This document shows positions 17,029-25,509 of a DNA stretch of 64,000 nucleotides, piece by piece. Both the position numbers and the translations under genes were made by a program. How positions within the stretch are numbered: the first letter of the stretch is position 1; each line of letters starts with the position of its first letter. The stretch comes from an uncultured Oscillospiraceae bacterium (GTDB taxonomy: Bacteria; Bacillota; Clostridia; Oscillospirales; Oscillospiraceae), in assembly GCA_947630375.1 (NCBI GenBank), contig CANRHH010000003.1, forward strand, positions 32,502-96,501, written 5' to 3'. The notes below the pieces were generated by a model. It did no database searches. It was not told where the DNA came from and worked only from the letters and a program-made list of their open reading frames with translations.

Positions 17029-18243
17029 TTACTTCCCGTCAACCATTGCCTGGACCTTGATGGGCAGGCCGAAGAGGTTGATGAAGCCCTCGGCGTCTTT
17101 CTGGTTGTAATCGCTCTCGCCGAAGGTGGCGATCTCCTCGCTGTAGAGGGAATAGGGGCTCCAGACCCCGGCATTGATCATGTTGCCCTTGTAGAGCTTG
17201 AGCCGCACCTTGCCGGTGACCTTCTCCTGGGTCTTGTCCACGAAGGCGCTCAGAGCCTCCCGCAGGGGCGTGAACCACTGGCCGTTATACACCAGCTCGG
17301 CAAAGGTGATGGACAGCTTCTGCTTCTCGTGCAGGGTCATTTTATCCAGGCAGATGCTCTCCAGCACGCTGTGGGCCTTGTAGAGGATGGTGCCGCCCGG
17401 GGTCTCATACACGCCCCGGCACTTCATGCCCACCAGCCGGTTTTCCACGATGTCCAGCAGGCCGATGCCGTTTTCCCCGCCCAGCTTGTTGAGCTTGAGG
17501 ATGATGTCCTTGGCGCTGAGCTTCTCCCCGTCCAGGGCCACGGGCACGCCCTGCTCAAAGTCCAGGGTGATGTAGGTGGGCTTGTCGGGCGCCTGGATGG
17601 GGGATACGCCCATCTCCAGAAAGCCCGGCTTCTCGTACTGGGGCTCGTTGCCGGTGTCCTCCAGGTCCAGGCCCTCATGGCTCAGGTGCCAGAGGTTCTT
17701 ATCCTTGGAGTAGTTGGTCTCCCGGTTGATCTTCAAGGGCACGTTGTGGGCCTCGGCGTAGTCGATCTCCTGCTCCCGGCTCTTGATGTCCCACTCCCGC
17801 CAGGGGGCGATGATGGGCATGTTGGGGGCAAAGTGCTTGATGGCCAGCTCAAACCGCACCTGGTCGTTGCCCTTGCCGGTGCAGCCGTGGGCGATGGCGT
17901 CGGCCCCTTCCTTCAGGGCGATCTCCACCAGGCTCTTGGCGATGCAGGGCCGGGCGTGGCTGGTGCCCAGCAGATATTCCTCATAAACGGCCCCGGCCTT
18001 CATGGTGGGAATGATGAAATCGTCCACATATTCGTCGGTCAGGTCCAGCACATACAGCTTGGAGGCGCCGGTCTTCAGGGCCTTTTCCTCCAGGCCCTCC
18101 AGCTCGTCCGCCTGGCCCACGTTGCCGGACACGGCGATGACTTCACAGTTGTTGTAGTTTTCCTTCAGCCAAGGGATGATAATGGACGTGTCCAGGCCGC
18201 CGGAATAAGCCAGAACGACTTTTTTGATGTTTTCTTTATTCAT
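17029..18243 (-). CDS. argG: Argininosuccinate synthase
   Basis: 404 residues from ATG 18243 ([19 protein letters not shown]). The N-terminal P-loop-like AYSGGLDTS is the ATP pyrophosphatase motif; [13 protein letters not shown] and the C-terminal [18 protein letters not shown] match the family. It joins citrulline and aspartate. AGGAG lies eight bases before the chosen start; an ATG two codons earlier is too close to it. First gene of the arginine operon, behind a consensus promoter and ARG-box-like sites. Confidence 0.96.
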   Translation of the reverse strand: MNKENIKKVVLAYSGGLDTSIIIPWLKENYNNCEVIAVSGNVGQADELEGLEEKALKTGASKLYVLDLTDEYVDDFIIPTMKAGAVYEEYLLGTSHARPCIAKSLVEIALKEGADAIAHGCTGKGNDQVRFELAIKHFAPNMPIIAPWREWDIKSREQEIDYAEAHNVPLKINRETNYSKDKNLWHLSHEGLDLEDTGNEPQYEKPGFLEMGVSPIQAPDKPTYITLDFEQGVPVALDGEKLSAKDIILKLNKLGGENGIGLLDIVENRLVGMKCRGVYETPGGTILYKAHSVLESICLDKMTLHEKQKLSITFAELVYNGQWFTPLREALSAFVDKTQEKVTGKVRLKLYKGNMINAGVWSPYSLYSEEIATFGESDYNQKDAEGFINLFGLPIKVQAMVDGK

Positions 18244-18272
18244 GGTCATTTCTCCTATCCGCCCCCGGGGCG

Positions 18273-18286
18273 ATGAATATTTATGC
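18273..18286 (-). promoter_or_regulatory. ARG-box-like operator overlapping the argG transcript start
   Basis: ATGAATATTTATGC resembles the half-palindromic AT-rich box bound by ArgR/AhrC (consensus around TGAATA...TATTCA). It lies 5-18 bases downstream of the -10 element, a position expected for repression by arginine. Confidence 0.6.
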
Positions 18287-18290
18287 GGTC

Positions 18291-18319
18291 ATTATAGGGT
18301 CTCTCCCCGGGAATGTCAA
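18291..18319 (-). promoter_or_regulatory. Consensus sigma-A promoter of the arginine operon
   Basis: On the minus strand, TTGACA (18319-18314), exactly 17 bases, then TATAAT (18296-18291). Both hexamers match the consensus fully, about 50 bases before the argG start. Confidence 0.92.
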
Positions 18320-18329
18320 GAGAAATTCG

Positions 18330-18353
18330 GGATAATATTCATAATTACTGAAT
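18330..18353 (-). promoter_or_regulatory. Second ARG-box-like site upstream of the promoter
   Basis: On the minus strand ATTATGAATATTATC, preceded by ATTCAG, about 13 bases upstream of the -35. Two boxes flanking a promoter would suit a looping ArgR hexamer. The remaining bases up to 18403 hold no gene. Confidence 0.4.
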
Positions 18354-18403
18354 GTTTGTTGAACTTAGCAAAGGCGGACTTCCGTCGCGCGGCCCTGTCT
18401 TGT

Positions 18404-19642
18404 TCAACTTGTCGGCCCGCTTCGGCCGGTACGCCGCCGGGGAGCCTGCGGCCGTTTCGCCAGGAGAAAGAACGCCAGCGCGGCCGCGCCCGCCTCCAGC
18501 GGATACAGCAGGAAAAGGACCTGGCCCACCGTGCCGGCGATCTCGTTTGCCCGGCGCTGCCCCTCCAGCGTACCCACCCGGATGGGCAGGCAGGTCTCTG
18601 TGTTCGGGTAGGAGACCGAGACCGCGTTTTGATTGCGGTGCCGGTAGGTACAGACCGTCTGTCCCTGGTTGTTGACGATGCTGCGCAGGCGGTAGTCCGC
18701 GCGCTCCTCTTCCGCGCCCCCGGAGGCCGGGTCCCCCTCCTCCCGGCGGGAGATGTACGCCACGAAGTCCTCATACCTGTCAAAGGACAGATCCTGCCGG
18801 TAGAGGGCCGTATCGGCAGAGAGCATATAGTGGAGGGGCACGGTGCAGAGCATGGCAAAAACGGCGCCGAGGGCGCAGCGCCGCCCCAGCCGGTCCCGCT
18901 CCTTTTGCCGCTGTGTGCGGGGGAAGAAGGGCAGGCAGCGCCGGACCAGGGTGTTGACCCCGGCGGCCAGGGCCAGAAAGGCCGCGCCGGACAGCGTCCC
19001 GTACAGCGGCCAGCTCAGGCCCTTCAGGCCCACAGAGAGAAACGGCGTCTTTGCGGGCAGGATCACCAGGGGCAGCAGGCCCCCGGTCAGGGCCGCGACG
19101 AGCAGAAAGACCCGTCCGGCCCAACAGGCCAGTGTTCGCTTGCAGGCGTCCACCGCCTCCCCGGTAGTTTCCTCGCCCATAGAGTGGAAGGCGCGCGCCA
19201 GGAGCACAGCCTCCAGGAAAGCCGCCGTGAGCAGGAAGAAGCAGGCCGCGTAGAATCCCAGCTCCGCCCGGTTGGCGGCGTTGAAAAAGGCGGCCACAGG
19301 TACGCCCAGCAGCGCTGTCCCCGCCGCCGCTAAACTGCCGCTGAGGAAACTGTCCGTCCGGCGGCGCAGGAGATTTTTCAGCTCCCTTTCCGCCTTTTGC
19401 GCCTCCCGGTCCGGGTCCGCCGGGGCAGCGGAAGAACGCTGGCCCCGGAGCAGCTCGTCGGCCGTCACGCCGAAAAGATCCGCTATGGCCGGGATCAGGC
19501 TCAAATCCGGCATGCACTCCTCCCGCTCCCAGCGGCTGACGGCCTTGTCGGACACGCCTAACCGCTCCGCAAGCTCCCGCTGGGTCAGGCCCTGGGCTTT
19601 GCGCAGGGCCGCGATAAAAGCTCCCATTCTTTTCTTTTCCAT
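18404..19642 (-). CDS. XRE-family regulator with a C-terminal membrane domain
   Basis: 412 residues. Residues 5-65 form a Cro/CI-type helix-turn-helix (LTQRELAERLGVSDKAVSRWER, typical of the class that works with membrane domains). After a basic linker come several hydrophobic segments (around residues 105-120, 130-150, 175-195, 205-230 and 270-290), then a soluble extracytoplasmic-looking stretch (about 295-365) and one more membrane helix (370-390). This suggests a one-component sensor in the membrane. No target site was found. The start follows GGAAGG. It is monocistronic, with its own gap on each side. Confidence 0.75.
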   Translation of the reverse strand: MEKKRMGAFIAALRKAQGLTQRELAERLGVSDKAVSRWEREECMPDLSLIPAIADLFGVTADELLRGQRSSAAPADPDREAQKAERELKNLLRRRTDSFLSGSLAAAGTALLGVPVAAFFNAANRAELGFYAACFFLLTAAFLEAVLLARAFHSMGEETTGEAVDACKRTLACWAGRVFLLVAALTGGLLPLVILPAKTPFLSVGLKGLSWPLYGTLSGAAFLALAAGVNTLVRRCLPFFPRTQRQKERDRLGRRCALGAVFAMLCTVPLHYMLSADTALYRQDLSFDRYEDFVAYISRREEGDPASGGAEEERADYRLRSIVNNQGQTVCTYRHRNQNAVSVSYPNTETCLPIRVGTLEGQRRANEIAGTVGQVLFLLYPLEAGAAALAFFLLAKRPQAPRRRTGRSGPTS

Positions 19643-19735
19643 CCAAACCTTCCTCTCCTGCTTATGATACCCTCACTCTACCATCCCATCCGCGAAAATG
19701 CCAGCCCGGAGACCGCAAATCTCTCTCGCAAAGCG

Positions 19736-19777
19736 AGAAAAAGGACATGGAAAAACCGAACCCGGTTTTCCATGCCC
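19736..19777 (-). terminator. Terminator of the small-protein/PadR transcript
   Basis: Read on the minus strand, a 13-bp stem (CATGGAAAACCG and its complement) with a short loop is followed by TTTTTC. It ends transcription coming from the genes at 19834-21699. The 190-base gap between the XRE gene and the next gene holds only this. Confidence 0.75.
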
Positions 19778-19833
19778 TTTTCGCGGGGTGAAATATGAGA
19801 AGAGAGTTGAATGAGAAATGGCAAATAAATCCT

Positions 19834-19998
19834 TCAGCGCCGGTCGCTGGGGTCGGCGATGAACAGATCCACCTCGGGGCTCCAGCCGCGCAGGGCGGTG
19901 GTGGTGCGGAAGAGGGTGGGATCGGTGCCGAAGCAGCGGATCAGGGAGTTGTCGGTGCTGATGGGACGGTTGTTGTTAAAGAATACGGAACGTTTCAT
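19834..19998 (-). CDS. Small hypothetical protein, 54 residues
   Basis: Begins MKRSVFFNNNRPISTDNSLI, with GAAAGGAAAG upstream of ATG 19998, and ends before a terminator. Composition is balanced and Arg/Asn/Thr-rich, with no membrane helix or signal peptide. It follows the DUF4097 gene by about 100 bases, and that gap includes a GC-rich hairpin at 20045-20062. I do not recognise a family. The strong ribosome site and terminator support a real gene. Confidence 0.5.
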   Translation of the reverse strand: MKRSVFFNNNRPISTDNSLIRCFGTDPTLFRTTTALRGWSPEVDLFIADPSDRR

Positions 19999-20102
19999 GG
20001 TCAATCTTTCCTTTCTTTTATTCAAAAAATGTGGTTGTCGTTTGGGGGCCGGCACAGGCCGGCGCTTTTATTTTTGCCGCGCTGCCGCGGATTATGACAG
20101 GA

Positions 20103-21353
20103 TCAGATTTTTTCGACGGACACGTCGCCGCTGACGGTGCTGACCGCGTACTCCGCTCCGCCCTGGCCGCAGAGATAGCCGCCGGGGATGCGCTGCACGG
20201 GGAAAGCGGAATCCACATCGCCGCTGCGGGTGGAGGCCCGGACGGTGAAGGGCTCCTCCGGCAGGCGCAGGTTGCAGTCGCCGGATTTGGAGGAGAGGCT
20301 CAGGCTGTCCGGCAGAGAGGCGCTCTCTAAGTTCAGCTCCCCGCTGACGGTGACGCAGCGGGCCTCCCGCACGGAGCCGGCCGTGTCCAGATCGCCGCTG
20401 ACGCTGGTGGCGGTCAGGCTGCCGAAGCGGCCGTTCAGGGAGATGTCCCCGCTGATGGTCACCACACAGGCGGTATCGGCGTCGCCGGTCCACTCCATGT
20501 CGCCGCTGGCGGTCTCCAGCGCCAGCTCCCCGCAGCCGGCCAGCCGGCCGTCGATATCGCCGGTGGCGGTCTTGACGGAGAGGGAGGCCACCGTGCAGCC
20601 GCCCTCCAGCTCCACATCGCCGTTGGCGGTGCTCACCTGGACGAACTCCCAGTCCCGGCAGGGCAGGCACAGCTCCACATCGGAGCAGCTTAAGCCCCGG
20701 CGAAACAGGGAGGAGGAACTGGCCGTCCTGCCCTGGCGGATCAGCAGCACCCCGTCGGCCGTGCGGTTGAGCTCCAGCTCTTCCACGCTGCCGGAGAAGA
20801 GCACGCTGCCGTTTTCCGGCTCCGAGAAGCTGATGTGCACGTCGCCGTTGGCGATCCGCACATCCACGCCCCGCAGAGAATCGGCGGAGAAAGGCGCTTC
20901 CGGGGAGAGGCCCTCCCGGCTGTAGGGCCGGGCGGCGCTTCTGCCTCTGTCGCCCGCGTCCCGCCGGGGCGGTTCCTGCCGGGCGGCGCTGCCGTAGAGG
21001 GTCTCTTCCCGCAGCCGCTTTTTCACGTCCTCGATGGCGCTCTTGGCCTTGAGGAAGACGCCCTGGGTGATATCCTCCAGATCGTTGAGGAGCCCATCCA
21101 GCGGGTCCACCTGGCCGGGCCGCTCCGGGGACAGGCCGTTGAGATACTCCACCAGCTCGCTCACATCCCCCAGGCCGTTGAGGGCGGCGGCATAGGCCGC
21201 TTCCTCATCCAGGCCCTCGGAGAGGGCTTCCCGGTACCGCCGGCAGAGATTGTCAGACAGCTCTTCGATCAGCTCCGTTTTGGCGTCGCTTTCCGCGGCG
21301 GCGTAGAACCGCTTGCCGATCTCGGCGGCAAACCGTCTCTGCAGCTCATCCAT
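20103..21353 (-). CDS. DUF1700/DUF4097-type envelope protein, partner of PadR
   Basis: 416 residues from ATG 21353, overlapping the padR stop by eight bases. The N-terminal 110 residues are helical (AAEIGKRFYAAAESDAKTEL..., EEAAYAAALNGLGD), resembling the DUF1700/HAAS helical domain. From about residue 190 on there is a repeating beta-strand pattern: many SGD/NGD/TGD turns (VSGDLDTAG, KSGDCNL, VSGDVSVE) typical of DUF4097 beta-helix 'adhesin' domains. No membrane helix is evident. Such PadR-coupled pairs are common in Bacillota and linked to envelope stress, but the biochemical role is unknown. Confidence 0.8.
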   Translation of the reverse strand: MDELQRRFAAEIGKRFYAAAESDAKTELIEELSDNLCRRYREALSEGLDEEAAYAAALNGLGDVSELVEYLNGLSPERPGQVDPLDGLLNDLEDITQGVFLKAKSAIEDVKKRLREETLYGSAARQEPPRRDAGDRGRSAARPYSREGLSPEAPFSADSLRGVDVRIANGDVHISFSEPENGSVLFSGSVEELELNRTADGVLLIRQGRTASSSSLFRRGLSCSDVELCLPCRDWEFVQVSTANGDVELEGGCTVASLSVKTATGDIDGRLAGCGELALETASGDMEWTGDADTACVVTISGDISLNGRFGSLTATSVSGDLDTAGSVREARCVTVSGELNLESASLPDSLSLSSKSGDCNLRLPEEPFTVRASTRSGDVDSAFPVQRIPGGYLCGQGGAEYAVSTVSGDVSVEKI

Positions 21354-21699
21354 CGCTTTCAGCCTCCTCATAATCCACGCAGAACAGCGCGTCCAGGATG
21401 GTTTTGGTGGCCTCCCACTCTTTGACGCTCTCCGCCCACTGGAGGCGGCCCGCCTCCGTGATGGAGTAATACCGGCGGCGGGCGCCGGGCCCGTCCTCGC
21501 CCCAGTAGGAGCGGATGAACCCGTTCTGCTCCAGGCGTTTAAAGGCGGTGTACAAGGTGGCCTCTTTAAAGCCGTACTCCCCTTTGGTCCGCTGCTGGAC
21601 GCTCTTGTTGATCTCGTAGCCGTAATTGTCGCCCCGCATGAGCTGGGTGAGAATGATGGTATCCGTGTTGCCGCGCAAGGTGTCGGCGGTGATGGACAT
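21346..21699 (-). CDS. PadR-family transcriptional regulator
   Basis: 117 residues from ATG 21699 (MSITADTLRGNTDT), seven bases after GGGGAG. It has the winged-helix PadR pattern: DTIILTQLMRGDNYGYEI, KEATLYTAFKRLEQNGFI and RRRYYSITEAGR. It represses its own operon in well-studied cases. An inverted repeat spans its promoter here, supporting autoregulation of itself and the DUF4097 gene. Confidence 0.9.
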   Translation of the reverse strand: MSITADTLRGNTDTIILTQLMRGDNYGYEINKSVQQRTKGEYGFKEATLYTAFKRLEQNGFIRSYWGEDGPGARRRYYSITEAGRLQWAESVKEWEATKTILDALFCVDYEEAESDG

Positions 21700-21766
21700 G
21701 TGCATTCTCCCCTTTCACGCGGGCCGGCGGAGCCCACCCTAATGATCTCGAAGTACCTCAACTGGT

Positions 21767-21815
21767 GAAGTATTTCTTATGGTTTGAGTATAACATAAGA
21801 TACTTCGCCTGTCAA
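21767..21815 (-). promoter_or_regulatory. PadR promoter with overlapping operator
   Basis: Minus-strand TTGACA (21815-21810), 17 bases, TATACT, with an inverted repeat GAAGTATTTCTTATG (21767-21781) / CATAAGATACTTC (21794-21806) lying across the spacer and just after the -10. Placement fits a repressor site, most simply for PadR itself. Related half-sites flank it (around 21752 and 21820). Confidence 0.72.
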
Positions 21816-21913
21816 GGTATTTCGCAAGAAAAAATAAAAAATTTTTCTACTGCCTTTCCGCGGCTTGACGCCCGTGATACAATAGAGAAAAAGTGTACAA
21901 GGCGGGAACAAGT

Positions 21914-22735
21914 ATGGCTCTGATTCTCACATTTTTGGCCTTAGGGATCCTGGCGGCGGTCCTGCTGCTGCTTCTGGCCCAGGCGGCCTGGTGGCAGGCG
22001 CTGCTGCTGGGGCTGGGGGTTTTCCTGCTGGCCCATCCGCTGGGTCTGCTGGGGATCTATCTGGCCTCCCTGACGGTGGACCGGGACAAGCCCCTGGAAA
22101 AGCAGGTGCCGCTCTGCCGGGCGGGGACTGCCCAGGTGCTGGGCCTGGTGTGCGTCTACTGCGGCATCCGGCCCCGGGTCCTGGGCCTGGAGAAGCTGCC
22201 CAGGGACCGGCGCTTTTTCTTAGTGTGCAACCACCGCTCGGGCTTCGACCCCTGCCTGATGCTGTACAAGCTGCGGGGCTGGAACGTGTCCTTTATCGCC
22301 AAGCCCGCGATTTTGAACCTGCCTGTCATCGGCCGCATCGGCCACGCGGCGGGGATCCTGGCCATCGACCGGGAGAACGACCGCAACGCCCTGCGGACCA
22401 TTCTGCAGGCGGCGGACTACATGAAGCGGGACCTCTGCTCCATGGCGGTGTACCCGGAGGGGACCCGGACCAGGAGCGGCGAGATGCTGCCCTTCCACCC
22501 GGGCAGCTTCAAGGCGGCCCAGCGGGCGGGGGTGCCCCTGGTGATCTCCGCCATCCGGGGCACGGAGCACACCCGGCAAAACGTCCCCTTCCGGCGGACC
22601 AAGGCGGTCTTTGAGATCTTAGAGGTGCTGGAGCCGGAGCAGGTGAAGGCCATGAGCACCAACGAGCTGGCCGACTACAGCCGGGACCGGATCGCCGCCT
22701 GGCTGGAGCAGCCAGCGGACGGAGGGCAGCTATGA
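21914..22735 (+). CDS. plsC: 1-acyl-sn-glycerol-3-phosphate acyltransferase family protein
   Basis: 273 residues from ATG 21914 (upstream GGCGGG). Two N-terminal hydrophobic helices anchor it in the membrane. The PlsC catalytic motif NHRSGFDP (H and D of HX4D) is near residue 112 and the glycerol-phosphate motif YPEGTRTRSG near 180. It should transfer an acyl chain to lysophosphatidic acid; other acceptors are possible. A TGATACAAT extended -10 lies at 21875-21883. It ends in a 4-base overlap with the dehydrogenase gene, suggesting joint expression. Confidence 0.85.
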   Translation: MALILTFLALGILAAVLLLLLAQAAWWQALLLGLGVFLLAHPLGLLGIYLASLTVDRDKPLEKQVPLCRAGTAQVLGLVCVYCGIRPRVLGLEKLPRDRRFFLVCNHRSGFDPCLMLYKLRGWNVSFIAKPAILNLPVIGRIGHAAGILAIDRENDRNALRTILQAADYMKRDLCSMAVYPEGTRTRSGEMLPFHPGSFKAAQRAGVPLVISAIRGTEHTRQNVPFRRTKAVFEILEVLEPEQVKAMSTNELADYSRDRIAAWLEQPADGGQL

Positions 22736-23460
22736 GAGACGTGGCCCTGGTGACCGGGTCCTCCCGGGGGATCGGCGCGGCGGTGGCCGAGGCCCTGGCC
22801 CGGGAGGGCTGGGATCTGTGCATCAATTATATCGAGCAGCGGGAGAAGGCCGAGGCCCTGGCGGCCCGGCTGCGGGCCCTGGGCCGGCGGGTGCTGGTCC
22901 GGCAGGCGGACGTGGCGGACCGGGCGGCGGTGGACGCCATGGTGCGGGAGATCGAGGCGGAGCTGGGGCCGGTGACCCTGCTGGTGAACAACGCCGGCAT
23001 CGCCCGGCAGATGCAGATCCAGGATATCAGCGCCGAGGACTGGCAGCGGATGTTCCAGGTAAACTTAGGGGGCTGCTTCCACTGCGTCCAGGCGGTGCTG
23101 CCCCATATGCTCCACGTGCACGCCGGCTGCATCGTCAACATCAGCTCTATCTGGGGCTGTCACGGGGCCTCCTGCGAGAGCGCCTATTCCTCCACCAAGC
23201 ACGCCATCGTGGGGCTGACCCGGTCTTTGGCGGCGGAGCTGGCCCCCAGCGGCATCCGGGTCAACGCGGTGGCCCCCGGGGTCATCGACACGGATATGAT
23301 CCAGGTGCTGGGCCAGGAGACTCTGGAGCAGCTGGCCCGGGAGATCCCCTTAGGGCGGCTGGGCCGGCCGGAGGAGATCGCCCAGGCGGTGGTGTATCTG
23401 GCCCGGGCCAGCTATACCACCGGCCAGGTGCTCACCGTGGACGGGGGCTTCATGCCCTGA
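22732..23460 (+). CDS. Short-chain dehydrogenase/reductase (FabG-like)
   Basis: 242 residues with the classical SDR features: cofactor loop TGSSRGIGAA, NNAG, the catalytic serine in NISSIWG and the Tyr/Lys pair in SAYSSTKHA, then PGVIDTDM. Length and the VDGGF end fit FabG-type 3-oxoacyl-ACP reductases, which use NADPH. The ATGA overlap with the acyltransferase suggests a lipid role, but SDR substrate cannot be told from sequence. Confidence 0.88.
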   Translation: MRDVALVTGSSRGIGAAVAEALAREGWDLCINYIEQREKAEALAARLRALGRRVLVRQADVADRAAVDAMVREIEAELGPVTLLVNNAGIARQMQIQDISAEDWQRMFQVNLGGCFHCVQAVLPHMLHVHAGCIVNISSIWGCHGASCESAYSSTKHAIVGLTRSLAAELAPSGIRVNAVAPGVIDTDMIQVLGQETLEQLAREIPLGRLGRPEEIAQAVVYLARASYTTGQVLTVDGGFMP

Positions 23461-23486
23461 TTCCTGTTTTCTTCCACGCTTTTCTC

Positions 23487-23528
23487 GGAGCTGTAGTGAA
23501 ACGGCAAGTTTCGCTACAGCTCCTTTTT
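23487..23528 (+). repeat. Terminator hairpin, left copy of a flanking repeat
   Basis: Stem-loop with a 14-15-bp stem, followed by TTTTT, ending the acyltransferase/dehydrogenase transcript. Its 29-base core (23491-23519) recurs identically at 28406-28434 on the other side of the low-GC dlt-like island. Confidence 0.85.
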
Positions 23529-23770
23529 GTTTGTCCTCGCGCCAATTCGTCGCTGAAGTACGATAGCGTCATTTGCTTATCCATAGCTTTATTTTACATC
23601 CTTCCATCTCGAATTTGCACTATCTTTGTGCGGTGTTGCCTAAATGCTATCGCCGTGGAAAAAGCAGTCCGAAAGATTGACAATCATCCATTTTCAATGT
23701 AGAATACAAGCGTTTTTTATATCGGATTTTACAACATGATCTACATTATGTATTTAACGGAGAATATATT
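23529..23770 (+). promoter_or_regulatory. Leader and promoter of the dlt-like operon
   Basis: About 240 bases with no convincing gene. TTGACA (23677-23682), 17 bases and TAGAAT (23700-23705) form a strong promoter, leaving a leader of about 60 bases before ATG 23771 (GGAG nine bases upstream). Base composition drops sharply here relative to the left. Confidence 0.65.
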
Positions 23771-25267
23771 ATGCTTAATATTTTGCGGGATTTTGAGACG
23801 ACTTGCAGTCAATACCCAAACAAAACTGCAGTGGCTATGCGGGAGAAAACGATTACATATCAACAGTTAGAAACGAACGCAAGGCGTATGGGAACATTGC
23901 TTTGTCAAGTGAACCATAGGCCGATTGGAGTTTTCGCAAACCGGACGCTGGAACCGGCTGTCCAATTTTTGGCGGTAGTATATAGCGGTAATTTTTATGT
24001 GCCTCTTGATCCAAACATGCCTATCGAAAAACTGCAGGCAATTATCTGCGACACAGAATTCCCGTATATTCTGGGCATGGAAGAAAATAAAGCAACAATG
24101 GATCTGCTTTCATTTGATGGGGATTTTCTTACTTTGGCGGATATGCGTGAGGAGTTATGTCCTTTTCCTTCTACAGGAGATGACGACCCTTTATATATGG
24201 TTTACACATCTGGTTCCACGGGAGAGCCGAAGGGTGTAGTGAAAAGCCACAGGTCTATGTGTAGTTATCTTGCCGCATTTCTTGATGTATTCCCGGTAGG
24301 GCCGGATGAGGTCATCGGGAACCAAACTCCGTTTTTCTTTGACGCATCCGCTAAGGATTTCTATCTCATGCTGAAAACAGGAGCCACATTGGAAATAATT
24401 CCTACGGAATTGTTTTCCATGCCGCCTATGCTGATAGAATACCTGAATGAGAAAAAAATCACTTTTGCGTCATGGGTTCCGACGGCGCTTTCTCTGGTCG
24501 CACAATTAAATCCCTTTTCGCTTGTGAAGCCTCAATATTTGCGGCGAATGTTCTTTGTCGGCGAGGTCATGCCCATCAAGCATTTGAATAAATGGCGGGA
24601 GGCTCTGCCTCATGTACAGTATGTAAACCTTTACGGACAATCCGAACTTGCAGGCGTCTGTTGCTTTTACCAGGTCATCGGTGAATATGCAGCAGATGAG
24701 GTGCTCCCAATGGGAAAGCCTTTTGCAAATTGTCACATACATCTTATGTCAGACGGGAAAGAAATTACGGAATCTCATAAAGTCGGAGAGATTTATATTG
24801 TGAGCACCGCCTTGGCTACCGGATATTATCATGATCCCAAAAAGACCGCAGAGGCATTTGTCATGCGTGATTTTGGCCTTGGACCGGAACTTTGCTTTAA
24901 AACAGGCGACTTTGCTCAATACGACGAAAGCAAAAATTTGATTTTTTCCGCTCGACAGGATGCACAAATCAAACACATGGGGCATCGGATTGAATTGGGA
25001 GAAATTGAAAGTGTGGCAGGCGCTCTCCCGGAAATCGAGCGCTGTTGTTGTATTTATCAAAGCGAACGTCGAAAAATAGTTCTATTTTGTTCTATAGCCA
25101 GAGACAGCACTTTGAGTGGAAGAGAAATTCAAAGCCTATTGCGGAAAAAACTTTCCGCATATATGGTACCGGGTAAAGTTGTGGTTTTGGATCAGCTTCC
25201 GCTAAATGCAAACGGTAAAATTGACAGGCCAAAATTAAAGGAAATGCAAATAAAAGGAGAAGGTTGA
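23771..25267 (+). CDS. AMP-binding adenylation enzyme, DltA-like
   Basis: 498 residues, stand-alone adenylation domain. Core motifs: VYTSGSTGEPKGVVKSH (P-loop), NLYGQSE (A5), GYYHDPKKTAEAF, FKTGDFA (A7), and the catalytic lysine in NANGKIDRPKLK (A10). DltA activates D-alanine and loads it on DltC for teichoic acid modification; here the A5 motif lacks the NTYGPTE form usual in DltA, so another amino or carboxylic acid is possible. The next gene, one base on, is its carrier protein. Clearly lower GC than the genes before and after. Confidence 0.78.
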   Translation: MLNILRDFETTCSQYPNKTAVAMREKTITYQQLETNARRMGTLLCQVNHRPIGVFANRTLEPAVQFLAVVYSGNFYVPLDPNMPIEKLQAIICDTEFPYILGMEENKATMDLLSFDGDFLTLADMREELCPFPSTGDDDPLYMVYTSGSTGEPKGVVKSHRSMCSYLAAFLDVFPVGPDEVIGNQTPFFFDASAKDFYLMLKTGATLEIIPTELFSMPPMLIEYLNEKKITFASWVPTALSLVAQLNPFSLVKPQYLRRMFFVGEVMPIKHLNKWREALPHVQYVNLYGQSELAGVCCFYQVIGEYAADEVLPMGKPFANCHIHLMSDGKEITESHKVGEIYIVSTALATGYYHDPKKTAEAFVMRDFGLGPELCFKTGDFAQYDESKNLIFSARQDAQIKHMGHRIELGEIESVAGALPEIERCCCIYQSERRKIVLFCSIARDSTLSGREIQSLLRKKLSAYMVPGKVVVLDQLPLNANGKIDRPKLKEMQIKGEG

Positions 25268-25268
25268 C

Positions 25269-25496
25269 ATGGAAGAACTATTAGAAATACTCAACGAAAT
25301 CAATCCAGATATTGATTACAAAAAAGAGAACAACTTAATTGACGGAAAACTGCTGGATTCATTAAGCATTCTTACTCTGATTACGGAAATTTGCGATACT
25401 TTTGATATAGAAATTGGCCCAAAATGGATGCGGAATGAAAATTTTAATAGCATCGGCGCTATGTGGAAGATGATAGAATCCATCCAAAACGAGTAG
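25269..25496 (+). CDS. Acyl/peptidyl carrier protein, DltC-like
   Basis: 75 residues with the phosphopantetheine attachment serine in GKLLDSLSILTLI. The short acidic helical sequence fits a D-alanyl or acyl carrier protein. It accepts the activated substrate from the adenylation enzyme and passes it to the MBOAT protein. The gene starts one base after the adenylation gene (AAAAGGAGAAGG upstream). Confidence 0.8.
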   Translation: MEELLEILNEINPDIDYKKENNLIDGKLLDSLSILTLITEICDTFDIEIGPKWMRNENFNSIGAMWKMIESIQNE

Positions 25497-25509
25497 TTGG
25501 GGGAATATC

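Noticed and set aside
4505-18276. Long open frames on the plus strand opposite the arginine/carbamoyl-phosphate operon (for example 7930-9114, 13652-14869, 16921-18276)
   Set aside because: They mirror well-identified genes, have His/Gly/Ala/Arg-skewed sequences typical of antisense frames in GC-rich DNA, and lack ribosome sites.
20103-21761. DUF4097 gene extended to a start at 21761
   Set aside because: The extra N-terminal 136 residues are the shadow of padR in another frame; ATG 21353 overlaps the padR stop and fits the family.
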